Shown here: piece by piece, positions 1-7,705 of the stretch
Layout: each line of letters opens with the position of its first letter
How positions within the stretch are numbered: the stretch's first letter is position 1
NCBI GenBank assembly: GCA_947589635.1
Contig: CANQCC010000010.1
Location: 1-22,646 of the forward strand
DNA: 22,646 bases
Reading direction: 5' to 3'
Source of the DNA: an uncultured Clostridia bacterium
Lineage (GTDB): Bacteria > Bacillota > Clostridia > Christensenellales > CAG-917
Translations under genes and position numbers: made by a program
The notes under the pieces: generated by a model
Databases searched by the model: none
Seen by the model: the letters and a program-made list of their open reading frames with translations, nothing else
Told to the model about the DNA's origin: nothing

Positions 1-2
1 GC

Positions 3-1052
3 GGCACGATAATGGCTATCAACGCTTTTGGCGGCATGAATTGGGGCAACCTTGTCAGCTTCATGCAATTCTCGCGCCAATTCTCCAACCCCATCGCGCA
101 AATGGCGCAGATGATGAACGGCATCCTCATGGCGCTTGCCGGCGCGGAGCGCATCTTCGACCTCATAGACCAACAGCCCGAACAGGACGAGGGCTACGTC
201 ACGCTTGTCAACGCGCGCGAGGACGAAAACGGCAACCTGACCGAAACCGAAGAGTATACCGGCGTGTGGGCGTGGAAGCACTTCCATAAGGCGGAGGGCA
301 CCACAACCTACGTCAAGTGGACGGGCGAGGTCGAATTTGAGGACGTCTCCTTCGGCTACGAGCCCGAAAAGACCGTGCTCAAGCACATCACCATGACCGC
401 ATATCCCGGACAGAAAGTCGCGCTTGTCGGCTCCACCGGCGCGGGCAAGACCACGATAACCAACCTCATCAACCGTTTCTACGACATCAACGACGGCAAG
501 ATAAGGTATGACAACATCAACATCACAAAGATAAAAAAGGCGGACCTCAGGCACTCCATGGCGATGGTTTTGCAGGATACCCACCTCTTTACGGGGAGCG
601 TCGCGGACAACATCCGCTTCGGCAAACTTGACGCCACCGACGAGGAAGTCGTAAACGCGGCGAAACTTGCCAATGCAGATTACTTCATCCGCCACCTGCC
701 CGACGGGTATAATACCATGCTCACCGGCGACGGCGAAAACCTCTCGCAAGGCCAGCGCCAACTCCTCGCCATCGCTCGCGCCGCTGTAGCCAACCCGCCC
801 GTGCTCATCCTTGACGAGGCCACCTCGTCCATCGATACCCGCACCGAAAAGCTCATCGAAAAGGGCATGGATCGGCTTATGGAAGGCCGTACCGTCTTCG
901 TCATAGCCCACCGCCTCTCCACCGTGCGCAACTCCGACATGATCCTTGTCCTCGAGCACGGCGAGATCATCGAGCGCGGCAACCACGACCAGCTTATTGC
1001 GGCAAAGGGGAAGTATTATCAGCTTTACACTGGCGCCTTCGAACTAGAGTAA
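3..1052 (+). CDS. ABC exporter half-transporter (permease end plus ATPase), 5'-truncated
   Basis: C-terminal part of an ABC-B type exporter subunit; the frame is open to the left edge, so the ATG at 12 is probably internal and the six-helix membrane domain lies mostly outside the window. Counting from that ATG, residues 1-50 are the end of the last membrane helix and coupling region, and 108-346 the nucleotide-binding domain. Visible motifs are Walker A GSTGAGKTT (140-148), ABC signature LSQGQRQ, Walker B VLILDEATSS and the H-loop VIAHRLST. Between the membrane part and the ATPase lies an extra segment of about 45 residues (about 60-105, rich in Glu, Thr and Trp), which I recall from other clostridial exporters of this type. 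Such subunits usually work as heterodimers exporting drugs, peptides or lipids, and a partner gene would be expected upstream. Substrate unknown. Confidence 0.93.
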   Translation, partial: GTIMAINAFGGMNWGNLVSFMQFSRQFSNPIAQMAQMMNGILMALAGAERIFDLIDQQPEQDEGYVTLVNAREDENGNLTETEEYTGVWAWKHFHKAEGTTTYVKWTGEVEFEDVSFGYEPEKTVLKHITMTAYPGQKVALVGSTGAGKTTITNLINRFYDINDGKIRYDNINITKIKKADLRHSMAMVLQDTHLFTGSVADNIRFGKLDATDEEVVNAAKLANADYFIRHLPDGYNTMLTGDGENLSQGQRQLLAIARAAVANPPVLILDEATSSIDTRTEKLIEKGMDRLMEGRTVFVIAHRLSTVRNSDMILVLEHGEIIERGNHDQLIAAKGKYYQLYTGAFELE

Positions 1053-1175
1053 AAACCGCCTGTACGGGCGATATACTGCGTCAAAACCCTCTCGCCTCAC
1101 GGTCACGTACGATAAAGTATGCTCACGCTCGGCGAGAGGGCTTTTCCTTGTCTCTCATCCCGTACAGACGGTTTT
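1052..1175. terminator. Nested bidirectional hairpin between convergent genes
   Basis: Two inverted repeats are nested here. The outer arms are AAAACCGCCTGTACGGG (1052-1068) and CCCGTACAGACGGTTTT (1159-1175), 17 bp with one G-U. The inner arms are CCCTCTCGCC (1087-1096) and GGCGAGAGGG (1131-1140). Each has A-runs on the left and T-runs on the right, as expected of a terminator working in both directions between the exporter and trkH. The outer right arm overlaps the trkH stop codon. It is larger than a normal intrinsic terminator, so a dispersed repeat element is an alternative. Confidence 0.7.
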
Positions 1176-2649
1176 AATTGGGTTTTTTCCAGGATTTGGG
1201 GGTAAATATCAGCAAAATCGGCAATATCTCGAGGCGGCCGAGGAGCATATCGACAGAGAGGACAATTTTTGCGAATATGCTGTAGCTTGCATAGTTGCCA
1301 TAGGGGCCGACGGAGCCGAGGCCGGGGCCGATATTGTTGAAGCAGGCGATGACCGCCGAGAAGTTTGTCTCGAAATTGCCCGCCGCATACGCCTTGCTGC
1401 CTATAGAGATGAGCGCGGTTGAGATGACGATTATCGCCACATACAGAATGAGGAAGTTTCTGACGTTTGCGACGGTGCCTTCGTCGATGACTTTGCCGTC
1501 TATCTTGAGGGCGCGGACGGAGCGGGGCGACAGCGTTTGTTTGAGACTTATATGCGACGATTTTGACAAAATGAGCAATCTTGACACTTTAAGGCCGCCC
1601 GCTGTGGAGCCTGCGGAGCCGCCTACGCACATGACGGCGACAAGCAGTACCTGCGACAGCACGGGCCACGTCGTGAAGTCTCCCGTCCCGAAGCCAGTAG
1701 TTGACATCACGCTCGCCACGTTGAAAGACGTGTATCTGAGCGCCTCGCCGAAGTTTGCATAGGTGTGGGCGGTGCAAAGATTTGCGGTGACCATAGCGAC
1801 CACGCCCAAGTATATGCAAAGCATGCAAATAAGCTCCTCGCTTTTAAGCGCCTTGAACACGTGACCAATGAGGATGAAGTAGTAGATGTTGAAGTTGACC
1901 GAAAACAAGATCATAAATATTGTCAAGGTCACTTCGATGCCTATGCTGTCATACGCGGCGATGCCTCCGTTCAGCACCGAAAATCCGCCCGTGGACGCCG
2001 TGGAAAACGCATGGCAGAATGCGTCGAATACGGGCATTTTGCAAATGCAGAGTATCGCCACAAGCATCAGCGTCATGCCGATATATATCGCGTAAAGTAT
2101 GCGGGAGGTGAAGCGCAATTTGCTTACCAATTTGCCGAATTGCGGTCCGGGGATCTCCGCCTTGGCGAGGGCGGTGGACATCTTGTCGCTGCGGGGAAGA
2201 ATGGCGATGATAAACACAAGCACGCCCATGCCGCCTATCCACTGAGTGAGCGCGCGCCAGAACAGCAGGGAGCGCGGAATGCTCTCCACGGCGGGAATTA
2301 TGCTTGAGCCCGTCGTCGTAAAGCCGGATACCGTCTCGAAAAGCGCGTCGATATAGTTGGGGATCGCCTTGGAAACGCAGAAGGGAAGGGCGCCTATCAT
2401 CGATATAAGCACCCAGAACAGCCCGCAGATGGCAAAGCCGCTGGAGGGGCGCAGATCCCGCTTGTCCTTTGGCGGGCGGACTATGGCGCCGACGATCCCT
2501 ATTCCCGCGCACACGGCAATCGCTACCGCAAAGCCTATCGCCGCTGAATTTTCGTTAAATCCGAGGGACATGAAAAGCGGCACGCACATCAGCGCTGCAA
2601 GTATAAGGGCAAGCTCCCCGAATACGAATATGACAAGGCGATAATTCAT
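1174..2649 (-). CDS. trkH: TrkH-family potassium uptake channel subunit
   Basis: 491-residue polytopic membrane protein of the Trk/Ktr superfamily; it forms the K+ conducting pore and is gated by the cytoplasmic TrkA ring. Four pore-loop filter motifs are visible in order: TTTGS (about 111-115), STGGF (219-223), STTGFG (316-321) and NNIGPG (438-443), each with the key glycine. The length fits TrkH better than the shorter KtrB. It is the second gene of an operon: the start ATG (2647-2649) is one base after the trkA stop codon, and no strong ribosome site is visible, so translation is probably coupled to trkA. The stop lies inside the hairpin shared with the convergent exporter gene. No frameshift or missing motif seen. 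Confidence 0.95.
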   Translation of the reverse strand: MNYRLVIFVFGELALILAALMCVPLFMSLGFNENSAAIGFAVAIAVCAGIGIVGAIVRPPKDKRDLRPSSGFAICGLFWVLISMIGALPFCVSKAIPNYIDALFETVSGFTTTGSSIIPAVESIPRSLLFWRALTQWIGGMGVLVFIIAILPRSDKMSTALAKAEIPGPQFGKLVSKLRFTSRILYAIYIGMTLMLVAILCICKMPVFDAFCHAFSTASTGGFSVLNGGIAAYDSIGIEVTLTIFMILFSVNFNIYYFILIGHVFKALKSEELICMLCIYLGVVAMVTANLCTAHTYANFGEALRYTSFNVASVMSTTGFGTGDFTTWPVLSQVLLVAVMCVGGSAGSTAGGLKVSRLLILSKSSHISLKQTLSPRSVRALKIDGKVIDEGTVANVRNFLILYVAIIVISTALISIGSKAYAAGNFETNFSAVIACFNNIGPGLGSVGPYGNYASYSIFAKIVLSVDMLLGRLEILPILLIFTPKSWKKPN

Positions 2650-2650
2650 A

Positions 2651-4003
2651 TCAGTCGTTCAAAATGTCGCCAAGCGACGCAAGTCCTTCCTCGAGCGTCA
2701 CGATTATCACGCTGTCGCGAGGCTTTATGACGTCCTGTCCGGACGGAGTTATCAGGGCGCCGTCGCGAATTATCCCCGCGACAAGCAGCTGCTTTTTGAG
2801 AGGAAGATCCTGTATGGGCACGTCAAAGCGCTTGAAACTTTCGGTCGCTTCAAATTCGAGTATCTCCGTAGAGTCGTCGATTATGTGGAAAATGCGCTTG
2901 ACGGAGGACGACTCCTTGCTCTCCACGTGGCGGACGAAGCGGATGATCTGATCCGCGGTGGAAGTCTTTGTGGAAACCGCGCTGTAGATGCCGCTGCGCT
3001 GCAACATGTCGTAATAGCTTAGCTGATCTATCTTTGTTATCACTTTCGGCACGCCCATGGAGGTCGCGAACATACTCATGATGATGTTCTGTTCGTCCAT
3101 GTTTCCAAGCGCGACAAAGGCGTCCGTGTAGGTCACGCCCTCGTCGATGAGGATGTCATGATCGGTGCCGTCGCCGCAGATTATCTCCGTGGACTTGAGT
3201 TGCTCCGAAAGGCGGGAACATTTGACGCGGTTGCGCTCTATAAGTTTGACGTGCACGCCGAGTTTTTCAAGCTCCCCGCAAAGATAAAACGCCGTCGTGG
3301 AGCCGCCGACTATCATGACGGAACGGGAAGGGCGATTCCAGCCGAGTTGCTTGAAAAATTGGGAGATGTTTTTTGTGGTGGCGGTCAAAAACAGCCTGTC
3401 CTCCGCGGAAATTATAAAATCGCCTGTGGGGATAATTGGCTTGCCGCCGCGCTGAGCCGCGCAGATAAGCACTTTCGCTTTGAAATTTTTGCCTAAATTT
3501 TTAAGAGCCATGCCCTGAAGAGGGGAGTCTTTTGGCACTCTGAATTCCACAAGCTCCACTTTGCCTTCGCTGAACTCGTTGACCTTGATGGCGGAGGGGA
3601 AGCGCAACATGTTGCAGATCTCCATCGCCGCCTCGTATTGCGGATTGACCATGAGGCTGACCCCAAGGTCGCCCTCGTTTTTGAAAAGCTCCAGATATTC
3701 GGGCTTGGAGGCGCGCGCGATGGTCTTTTCGGCGCCGAGTTTGCTTGCGATTATGCAGCATAGTATATTAAGCTCGTCGTCGGAAGTCGCCGCGATAAGC
3801 AGATCGGCGGAGCTTATGCCCGCCTCTTTAAGCGCGTCCGAACTTGCGCCGTTACCTATGACGCCCTTGACGTCATAGTCGTTGACCGCGTTTTCCACCT
3901 TCTGGGAGTTGGAGTCTATGACGACGACGTTGTGTCCTTCGCCCGAAAGCTCTTCCATGATAGCGCTGCCGACAGCGCCAAGTCCTACGATAATAATTTT
4001 CAT
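2651..4003 (-). CDS. trkA: TrkA, NAD-binding regulatory subunit of Trk potassium uptake
   Basis: 450-residue cytoplasmic protein with two tandem RCK units, the full-length TrkA arrangement. The first unit opens with a Rossmann dinucleotide motif GLGAVG (residues 7-12) followed by an acidic residue at the end of the second strand (VVVIDSN). The second begins near residue 230 with the more degenerate VGGSTTA. RCK-C type segments follow each (about 140-220 and 370-450). TrkA binds NAD(H) or ATP and gates TrkH, encoded one base downstream. The ATG at 4001-4003 is preceded by AGAGGATAC, a suitable ribosome site, and a consensus-like promoter lies about 45 bases upstream. Confidence 0.95.
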   Translation of the reverse strand: MKIIIVGLGAVGSAIMEELSGEGHNVVVIDSNSQKVENAVNDYDVKGVIGNGASSDALKEAGISSADLLIAATSDDELNILCCIIASKLGAEKTIARASKPEYLELFKNEGDLGVSLMVNPQYEAAMEICNMLRFPSAIKVNEFSEGKVELVEFRVPKDSPLQGMALKNLGKNFKAKVLICAAQRGGKPIIPTGDFIISAEDRLFLTATTKNISQFFKQLGWNRPSRSVMIVGGSTTAFYLCGELEKLGVHVKLIERNRVKCSRLSEQLKSTEIICGDGTDHDILIDEGVTYTDAFVALGNMDEQNIIMSMFATSMGVPKVITKIDQLSYYDMLQRSGIYSAVSTKTSTADQIIRFVRHVESKESSSVKRIFHIIDDSTEILEFEATESFKRFDVPIQDLPLKKQLLVAGIIRDGALITPSGQDVIKPRDSVIIVTLEEGLASLGDILND

Positions 4004-4048
4004 GTATCCTCTTTTGCCGCATTACGCGCTAAGTGAATATGCCGCTAA

Positions 4049-4077
4049 AGTATAACACCAATTATATATTTATACAA
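4049..4077 (-). promoter_or_regulatory. Sigma-A promoter for trkA-trkH
   Basis: Reading on the minus strand, -35 TTGTAT (4072-4077), a 17-bp spacer, then -10 TATACT (4049-4054). Predicted transcription start is near 4042, leaving about a 40-base leader before the trkA ATG. The surroundings are AT-rich and hold no other gene. Confidence 0.7.
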
Positions 4078-4152
4078 CTTAAAAACGTAAAGTTTTGCTC
4101 AAAAAGAAAAATTTCGCGAAAATTATGGGACGCCGCGACGAGATATCGGGGC

Positions 4153-4335
4153 TTACCAATCCTCGCGATGAGATATTTTCACGTCGTCATAAAGCTCAAA
4201 ATACTTTTGTTTGTATCTTTCCGTGTCCTGTCTTAAGCGTTTAAGCTGCTCCCGCGCCTGCTTTTTTGCGGCGGTATCCGGGGCGTCGTCATGCTGTTCG
4301 ACAATAGGGGTCAGGCGTTTCTTTTCGTAGTCCAT
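4153..4335 (-). CDS. Small charged hypothetical protein (60 aa)
   Basis: 60-residue protein, very rich in Lys, Arg, Asp and Glu, with no membrane segment or signal peptide. The middle (about residues 18-50) looks like a single amphipathic, coiled-coil-prone helix (KKQAREQLKRLRQDTERYKQ). I do not recognise a family. It lies 39 bases downstream of yhbY on the same strand and is probably co-transcribed. The ribosome site is weak (GATAGG just before the ATG). The codons match neighbouring genes better than the other frames, which favours a real gene, but at this length a chance ORF cannot be excluded. Confidence 0.55.
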   Translation of the reverse strand: MDYEKKRLTPIVEQHDDAPDTAAKKQAREQLKRLRQDTERYKQKYFELYDDVKISHREDW

Positions 4336-4374
4336 TGCCTATCAAACTTAAAAATCGCGCATATATAGTAAGTT

Positions 4375-4668
4375 TTACAGCTCTATATGCTCGATGCCCT
4401 CCTTCTCGGAGCGGCGATAAATGACAAATCTGCTGCCTATCGCTTGCACGGGCTCCGCGCCGAGGATGGGGCAGAGTTTCGCCATGACGTCCTTTGCGGA
4501 GGCGTTCGCATTTTTCAGTACGCCGATCTTGATAAGTTCGTGCAGATCGAGCGCGAGGCTCAGATCGCGAGTGAGATTGGGGGTTATTCCGTTTTTGCCG
4601 ACGTTGAATATCGGGTCGAGGTTTTGCGCAATGCCGCGAAGCTTTGCGCGCTGTGCGCTTGTAAGCAT
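4375..4668 (-). CDS. yhbY: YhbY / CRM-domain ribosome assembly RNA-binding protein
   Basis: 97-residue protein made of a single CRS1-YhbY (CRM) domain. It starts MLTSAQRAKLRGIAQ and contains the conserved VGKNGI loop near residue 24, followed by DLHELIKIGVL. YhbY proteins associate with pre-50S particles and bind RNA through the conserved GxxG-type loop, so a role in large-subunit assembly is expected. The frame extends upstream to an ATG at 4785, but the ATG at 4666-4668 is chosen because AAGGAGATATC lies immediately before it and because the family is about 97 residues long. The extra upstream sequence overlaps the promoter. Confidence 0.92.
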   Translation of the reverse strand: MLTSAQRAKLRGIAQNLDPIFNVGKNGITPNLTRDLSLALDLHELIKIGVLKNANASAKDVMAKLCPILGAEPVQAIGSRFVIYRRSEKEGIEHIEL

Positions 4669-4743
4669 GATATCTCCTTGAGGTCGCTTTCGAGTTGCGC
4701 TTTGAAATTTGCGACCGAAAATTTTTGATTTTTGTCGTCTTAT

Positions 4744-4772
4744 AGCATAATCTTTTTTGTAATAATTGTCAA
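4744..4772 (-). promoter_or_regulatory. Sigma-A promoter for yhbY
   Basis: On the minus strand, -35 TTGACA (4767-4772), 17-bp spacer, -10 TATGCT (4744-4749). The predicted leader to the yhbY ATG is about 70 bases. It sits back-to-back with the promoter of the divergent ABC gene, with 27 bp between the two -35 boxes. Confidence 0.7.
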
Positions 4773-4799
4773 ATATAACGCGCACATACGCGATAGTCC

Positions 4800-4828
4800 T
4801 TGACAGTTTGCGTTTTGAAATATAAAAT
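4800..4828 (+). promoter_or_regulatory. Promoter placing the transcription start at the ABC start codon
   Basis: -35 TTGACA (4800-4805), 17-bp spacer, -10 TAAAAT (4823-4828). The expected start point, 6-7 bases after the -10, falls on 4834-4836, that is on the ATG at 4835. No Shine-Dalgarno sequence lies between the -10 and the ATG. A leaderless mRNA is therefore predicted. A -10 of TATAAA at 4821 with a 15-bp spacer gives almost the same result. Confidence 0.6.
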
Positions 4829-4834
4829 TTTCTT

Positions 4835-7591
4835 ATGATTTCGGTAGAAAACCTAACAAAAATTTATGTAAATAAAAAACTCAGAGTCACTGCGCTTGAC
4901 GACGTCAGCTTTACGCTTCCGGCAAATGGGCTTGTGTTTATCGTGGGCAAGAGCGGCAGCGGCAAGTCCACGCTCTTAAACCTGCTCGGCGCGCTGGACG
5001 AGGCGACGGCAGGCGAGATATGCGTAAACGGCCTCAACTTTTCGGACATGAAGGGGGACAGCGGATTTGACGCCTACAGAAATTCCCGCCTCGGCTTTGT
5101 GTTTCAGGATTTTCATCTGATAAGCCGCCTGAACGTCGCGCGCAACGTGCAACTCGCCCTCAACATAGCGGGCGAGTGCGCAAAGGGCGAAAAGTATGAC
5201 AAGAGGGTGCTCGACGCGCTTAAACAGGTGGGCTTGGAGGGCTTTGAGGAGAGATATCCCGCTCAGCTCAGCGGCGGACAGCAACAGCGCGTGGCGATTG
5301 CGAGGGCGATAGTAAAAGATCCCGAACTTATACTTGCGGACGAGCCGACGGGCAATCTTGACAGCGTGACCTCAAGGCAGATATTGCAACTTTTGAAAGG
5401 CCTTTCAAAGGACAGGCTTGTGGTCGTCGTATCGCACAGCCTCGACGCGGCGAACGAATATGCGGACAGGATAATAGAGCTTGGCGAAGGGCGCATAGTG
5501 CGCGACGTCTCGCGCTCGGCTCAAGAGGGGGAAACGCTTGTGGATGGCGACGTCATCACGCTCCCCGACGGCAGGCTTACGGACGAACAACTCGCCTTTG
5601 TAAACGAAGCGATAAAGAGCAGGTCAGCGACGATAAAGCGCTGCCATGAACGCTTTGAGGACACCTCGGAAGAGGAAACGCCCGATAAAGAGGAAGTTGA
5701 AGAAGAAATACGCGACGAAAACGTCGAAGAGGGCAAGGAGGGCCCTCATAATGATGAAAATATAGCTGCCGAAGAGAGCGCGGCGAAGCATACAAGCAGC
5801 GATAAAAGGGGCGGCAGGCGGAGCTTGCCCGCAAAAGAGACGGCGAGGCTTGGTTTCAGGCTTATGAACATCCCGTCGCTTATCGTATCGGTGCTGGCGA
5901 CGGCGTTGACGACGGTCATGTTTGTGATATGCCTGATGATGTACATGTTTGACGGCAGCTCGGTGTTTGCAAACCGCGATCTCAACTCGGGCGGAGTGGT
6001 GATCCTGCAAAAGGACTTGACGGCGACCAATTCTCTTGACAGCTTGGCGCTCAACAAGATATACCGCGTACAGGACGGCGACGAGGACGCAATAAGGGCG
6101 CTTGGCTATGAGGGGAAGATATACAAACTTTACAACATGGCTGTCATAAACGACGCCGCGCTGTACAGCGGGCTGCTTAAGTGCGAGATGAAAAGGCAGG
6201 ACAAGCTGTACGCGACGTTCTACGCGGACGAGACCCTTGGAGTGCTTGTCGCGGACATGGAGTACCTGAAAAAGCAATTCGGCGATTTCGAGGTGCTTGC
6301 GGGCAAACTTGACGACAAGCCGTACGGGATAATCCTCACGGACTACTTTGCGGACGGCTTGTTGAAGGCAAATCCCTCGCTTGTGACGGCGAAGCAGTAC
6401 GAGGGCTTGCTTGGCAGAGGCGACGACGGCTCTTACATGTACTATGTCAACGCGGTGATAAAGACGGACTATAAAGAGAGGCACGCGAAACTTTTTAAGA
6501 TGTACAACGAGGCGCTTGCGGACGGACTGCTGTCCGAAAAGGACAAAAACGAGCTTGCGGCCTCCGACGAATACGCCGCGTTTTTGACGGACGCGCAGAC
6601 AAGGCTTAACATAGCCTACTCCATAGACGAAAACTATATCGAGGCGACAAGGCAAAAACCGTTTGAAGCGCGCAGCAGGACCTATATATTCAACTCGAAC
6701 GTGTTCGACGGGGAGGGAACGCTTATCTCGGACGACTTCAGCGGCGGACTCACCATCGGCAGAGCGTACGACTTGCCGCCCATCGAAAAAGGAGAAGCGT
6801 ATATATCTCGCAACTTCTACAACCAACTTTACGGGACGCACGTCACAAGCGAAAACACCTCGGAATTCGAGCCGAAGACGATAAAAATCGTGGACTATGA
6901 CGCGTCGGATATCTTCAAACAGAATCCCATATCCGAGATCACGCTGCATATAAAGGGGCTTTGGGGCGAGTACGGATGCCTGTATCTCGGCGACGACGAC
7001 TTTGCCTATCTGCGCGAAAGAGACGTGTTTGCATATTCGCTTGTGCTTGGCGATACGGAGGGCATAGACAAAGTGCTTGACGGCGCGTCAAAACTTGGAT
7101 ATGTGCCGAATGCGGCAATCTATTCGGATCTTTTGCTGGTGGCAAGGGTCATGAAAGTATATTCGGATCTGTTTTTGACGCTCGCGCTCATCCTGCTTGC
7201 GGTAGGGCTTGTCGTGCTTGTCGCGTTCGCCGTCAGAAGCGTGCGCAGCCGCACCTACGAGATCGGCATACTGCGCTCGCTCGGCGCGGGAGCGGGCAGC
7301 GTGGCGGGGATATTCCTGCTGCAGATGCTGTTCGCAGGAATATTGGTGTGCGTCGTTTCGATAATAGGACAGGCAAGCCTCGTCACCGTCGCAAACGGGC
7401 TTATCACGTCGGGACTTGCGACGTTTATGCATAACGGCACGTTTAAGGGCATGACACTGATAGGTTTCGACCCCGCCGTCATGGCGATATCCCTCGCCGC
7501 CGTCATAGGCATAACTTTGCTGTCAGCAATTATCCCCATAATCAAACTTGCGCGGATCAAGCCTATGGAGATATTGCGAAGGAAAGAGTAA
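4835..7591 (+). CDS. MacB-like ABC protein: ATPase fused to FtsX-type permease (paralogue 1)
   Basis: 918-residue fusion. The nucleotide-binding domain (about 1-222) has Walker A GKSGSGKST (38-46), signature LSGGQQQR (145-152) and Walker B LILADE (165-170). A charged, mostly acidic linker follows (about 270-330), then TM1 (about 349-372), an ectodomain of roughly 390 residues, and three C-terminal helices ending in the FtsX landmarks YEIGILRSLGA and ARIKPMEILR. This is MacB topology (four helices, one ATPase per chain, dimeric), a family that moves substrates by mechanotransmission rather than through a pore; in Gram-positives related systems handle peptides, antibiotics or lipoproteins. Substrate unknown, and no two-component system is adjacent. 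The ATG at 4835 has no ribosome site but sits at a predicted transcription start. A diverged paralogue follows 114 bp downstream. Confidence 0.9.
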   Translation: MISVENLTKIYVNKKLRVTALDDVSFTLPANGLVFIVGKSGSGKSTLLNLLGALDEATAGEICVNGLNFSDMKGDSGFDAYRNSRLGFVFQDFHLISRLNVARNVQLALNIAGECAKGEKYDKRVLDALKQVGLEGFEERYPAQLSGGQQQRVAIARAIVKDPELILADEPTGNLDSVTSRQILQLLKGLSKDRLVVVVSHSLDAANEYADRIIELGEGRIVRDVSRSAQEGETLVDGDVITLPDGRLTDEQLAFVNEAIKSRSATIKRCHERFEDTSEEETPDKEEVEEEIRDENVEEGKEGPHNDENIAAEESAAKHTSSDKRGGRRSLPAKETARLGFRLMNIPSLIVSVLATALTTVMFVICLMMYMFDGSSVFANRDLNSGGVVILQKDLTATNSLDSLALNKIYRVQDGDEDAIRALGYEGKIYKLYNMAVINDAALYSGLLKCEMKRQDKLYATFYADETLGVLVADMEYLKKQFGDFEVLAGKLDDKPYGIILTDYFADGLLKANPSLVTAKQYEGLLGRGDDGSYMYYVNAVIKTDYKERHAKLFKMYNEALADGLLSEKDKNELAASDEYAAFLTDAQTRLNIAYSIDENYIEATRQKPFEARSRTYIFNSNVFDGEGTLISDDFSGGLTIGRAYDLPPIEKGEAYISRNFYNQLYGTHVTSENTSEFEPKTIKIVDYDASDIFKQNPISEITLHIKGLWGEYGCLYLGDDDFAYLRERDVFAYSLVLGDTEGIDKVLDGASKLGYVPNAAIYSDLLLVARVMKVYSDLFLTLALILLAVGLVVLVAFAVRSVRSRTYEIGILRSLGAGAGSVAGIFLLQMLFAGILVCVVSIIGQASLVTVANGLITSGLATFMHNGTFKGMTLIGFDPAVMAISLAAVIGITLLSAIIPIIKLARIKPMEILRRKE

Positions 7592-7633
7592 TAATATATT
7601 ATAATAAATTCGCGACAAAGGAGGGCAAGAGGG

Positions 7634-7675
7634 AAGCCGCGCCGCGGCGCTTTAAGCGCTCGGCAAACGGCTTTT
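7634..7675 (+). terminator. GC-rich hairpin between the two ABC paralogues
   Basis: Outer arms AAGCCG (7634-7639) and CGGCTT (7668-7673), followed by two more T, enclose an inner palindrome GCGCTT-T-AAGCGC (7647-7659). It could be a weak terminator or attenuator limiting read-through into the second gene. The T tract is short. A purine-rich AAAGGAGGG at 7616-7624 looks like a ribosome site but has no start codon after it. Confidence 0.35.
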
Positions 7676-7705
7676 GACCTTAGCGGAGCACTCTTGCGGG
7701 CGTTT

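Noticed and set aside
1765..2307. 180-codon plus-strand ORF opposite trkH
   Set aside because: Antisense to the pore loops of TrkH; low-quality composition rich in His, Gly and Arg.
4033..4236. 67-codon plus-strand ORF in the trkA upstream region
   Set aside because: Covers the trkA promoter and part of the small minus-strand gene, has no ribosome site and an AT-driven composition.
4669..4785. N-terminal extension of YhbY to the ATG at 4785
   Set aside because: It overlaps the TTGACA-17-TATGCT promoter and lacks a ribosome site, while the inner ATG has AAGGAG and gives the family length.
5624..6949. Long minus-strand ORF (441 codons) opposite the first MacB-like gene
   Set aside because: It is antisense to a clearly coding gene, is dominated by Arg, Val and His from mirrored codons, and has no ribosome site or recognisable domain.
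7616..7624. Strong Shine-Dalgarno-like AAAGGAGGG between the ABC genes
   Set aside because: No ATG, GTG or TTG follows at a usable distance, so it does not initiate a gene visible here.
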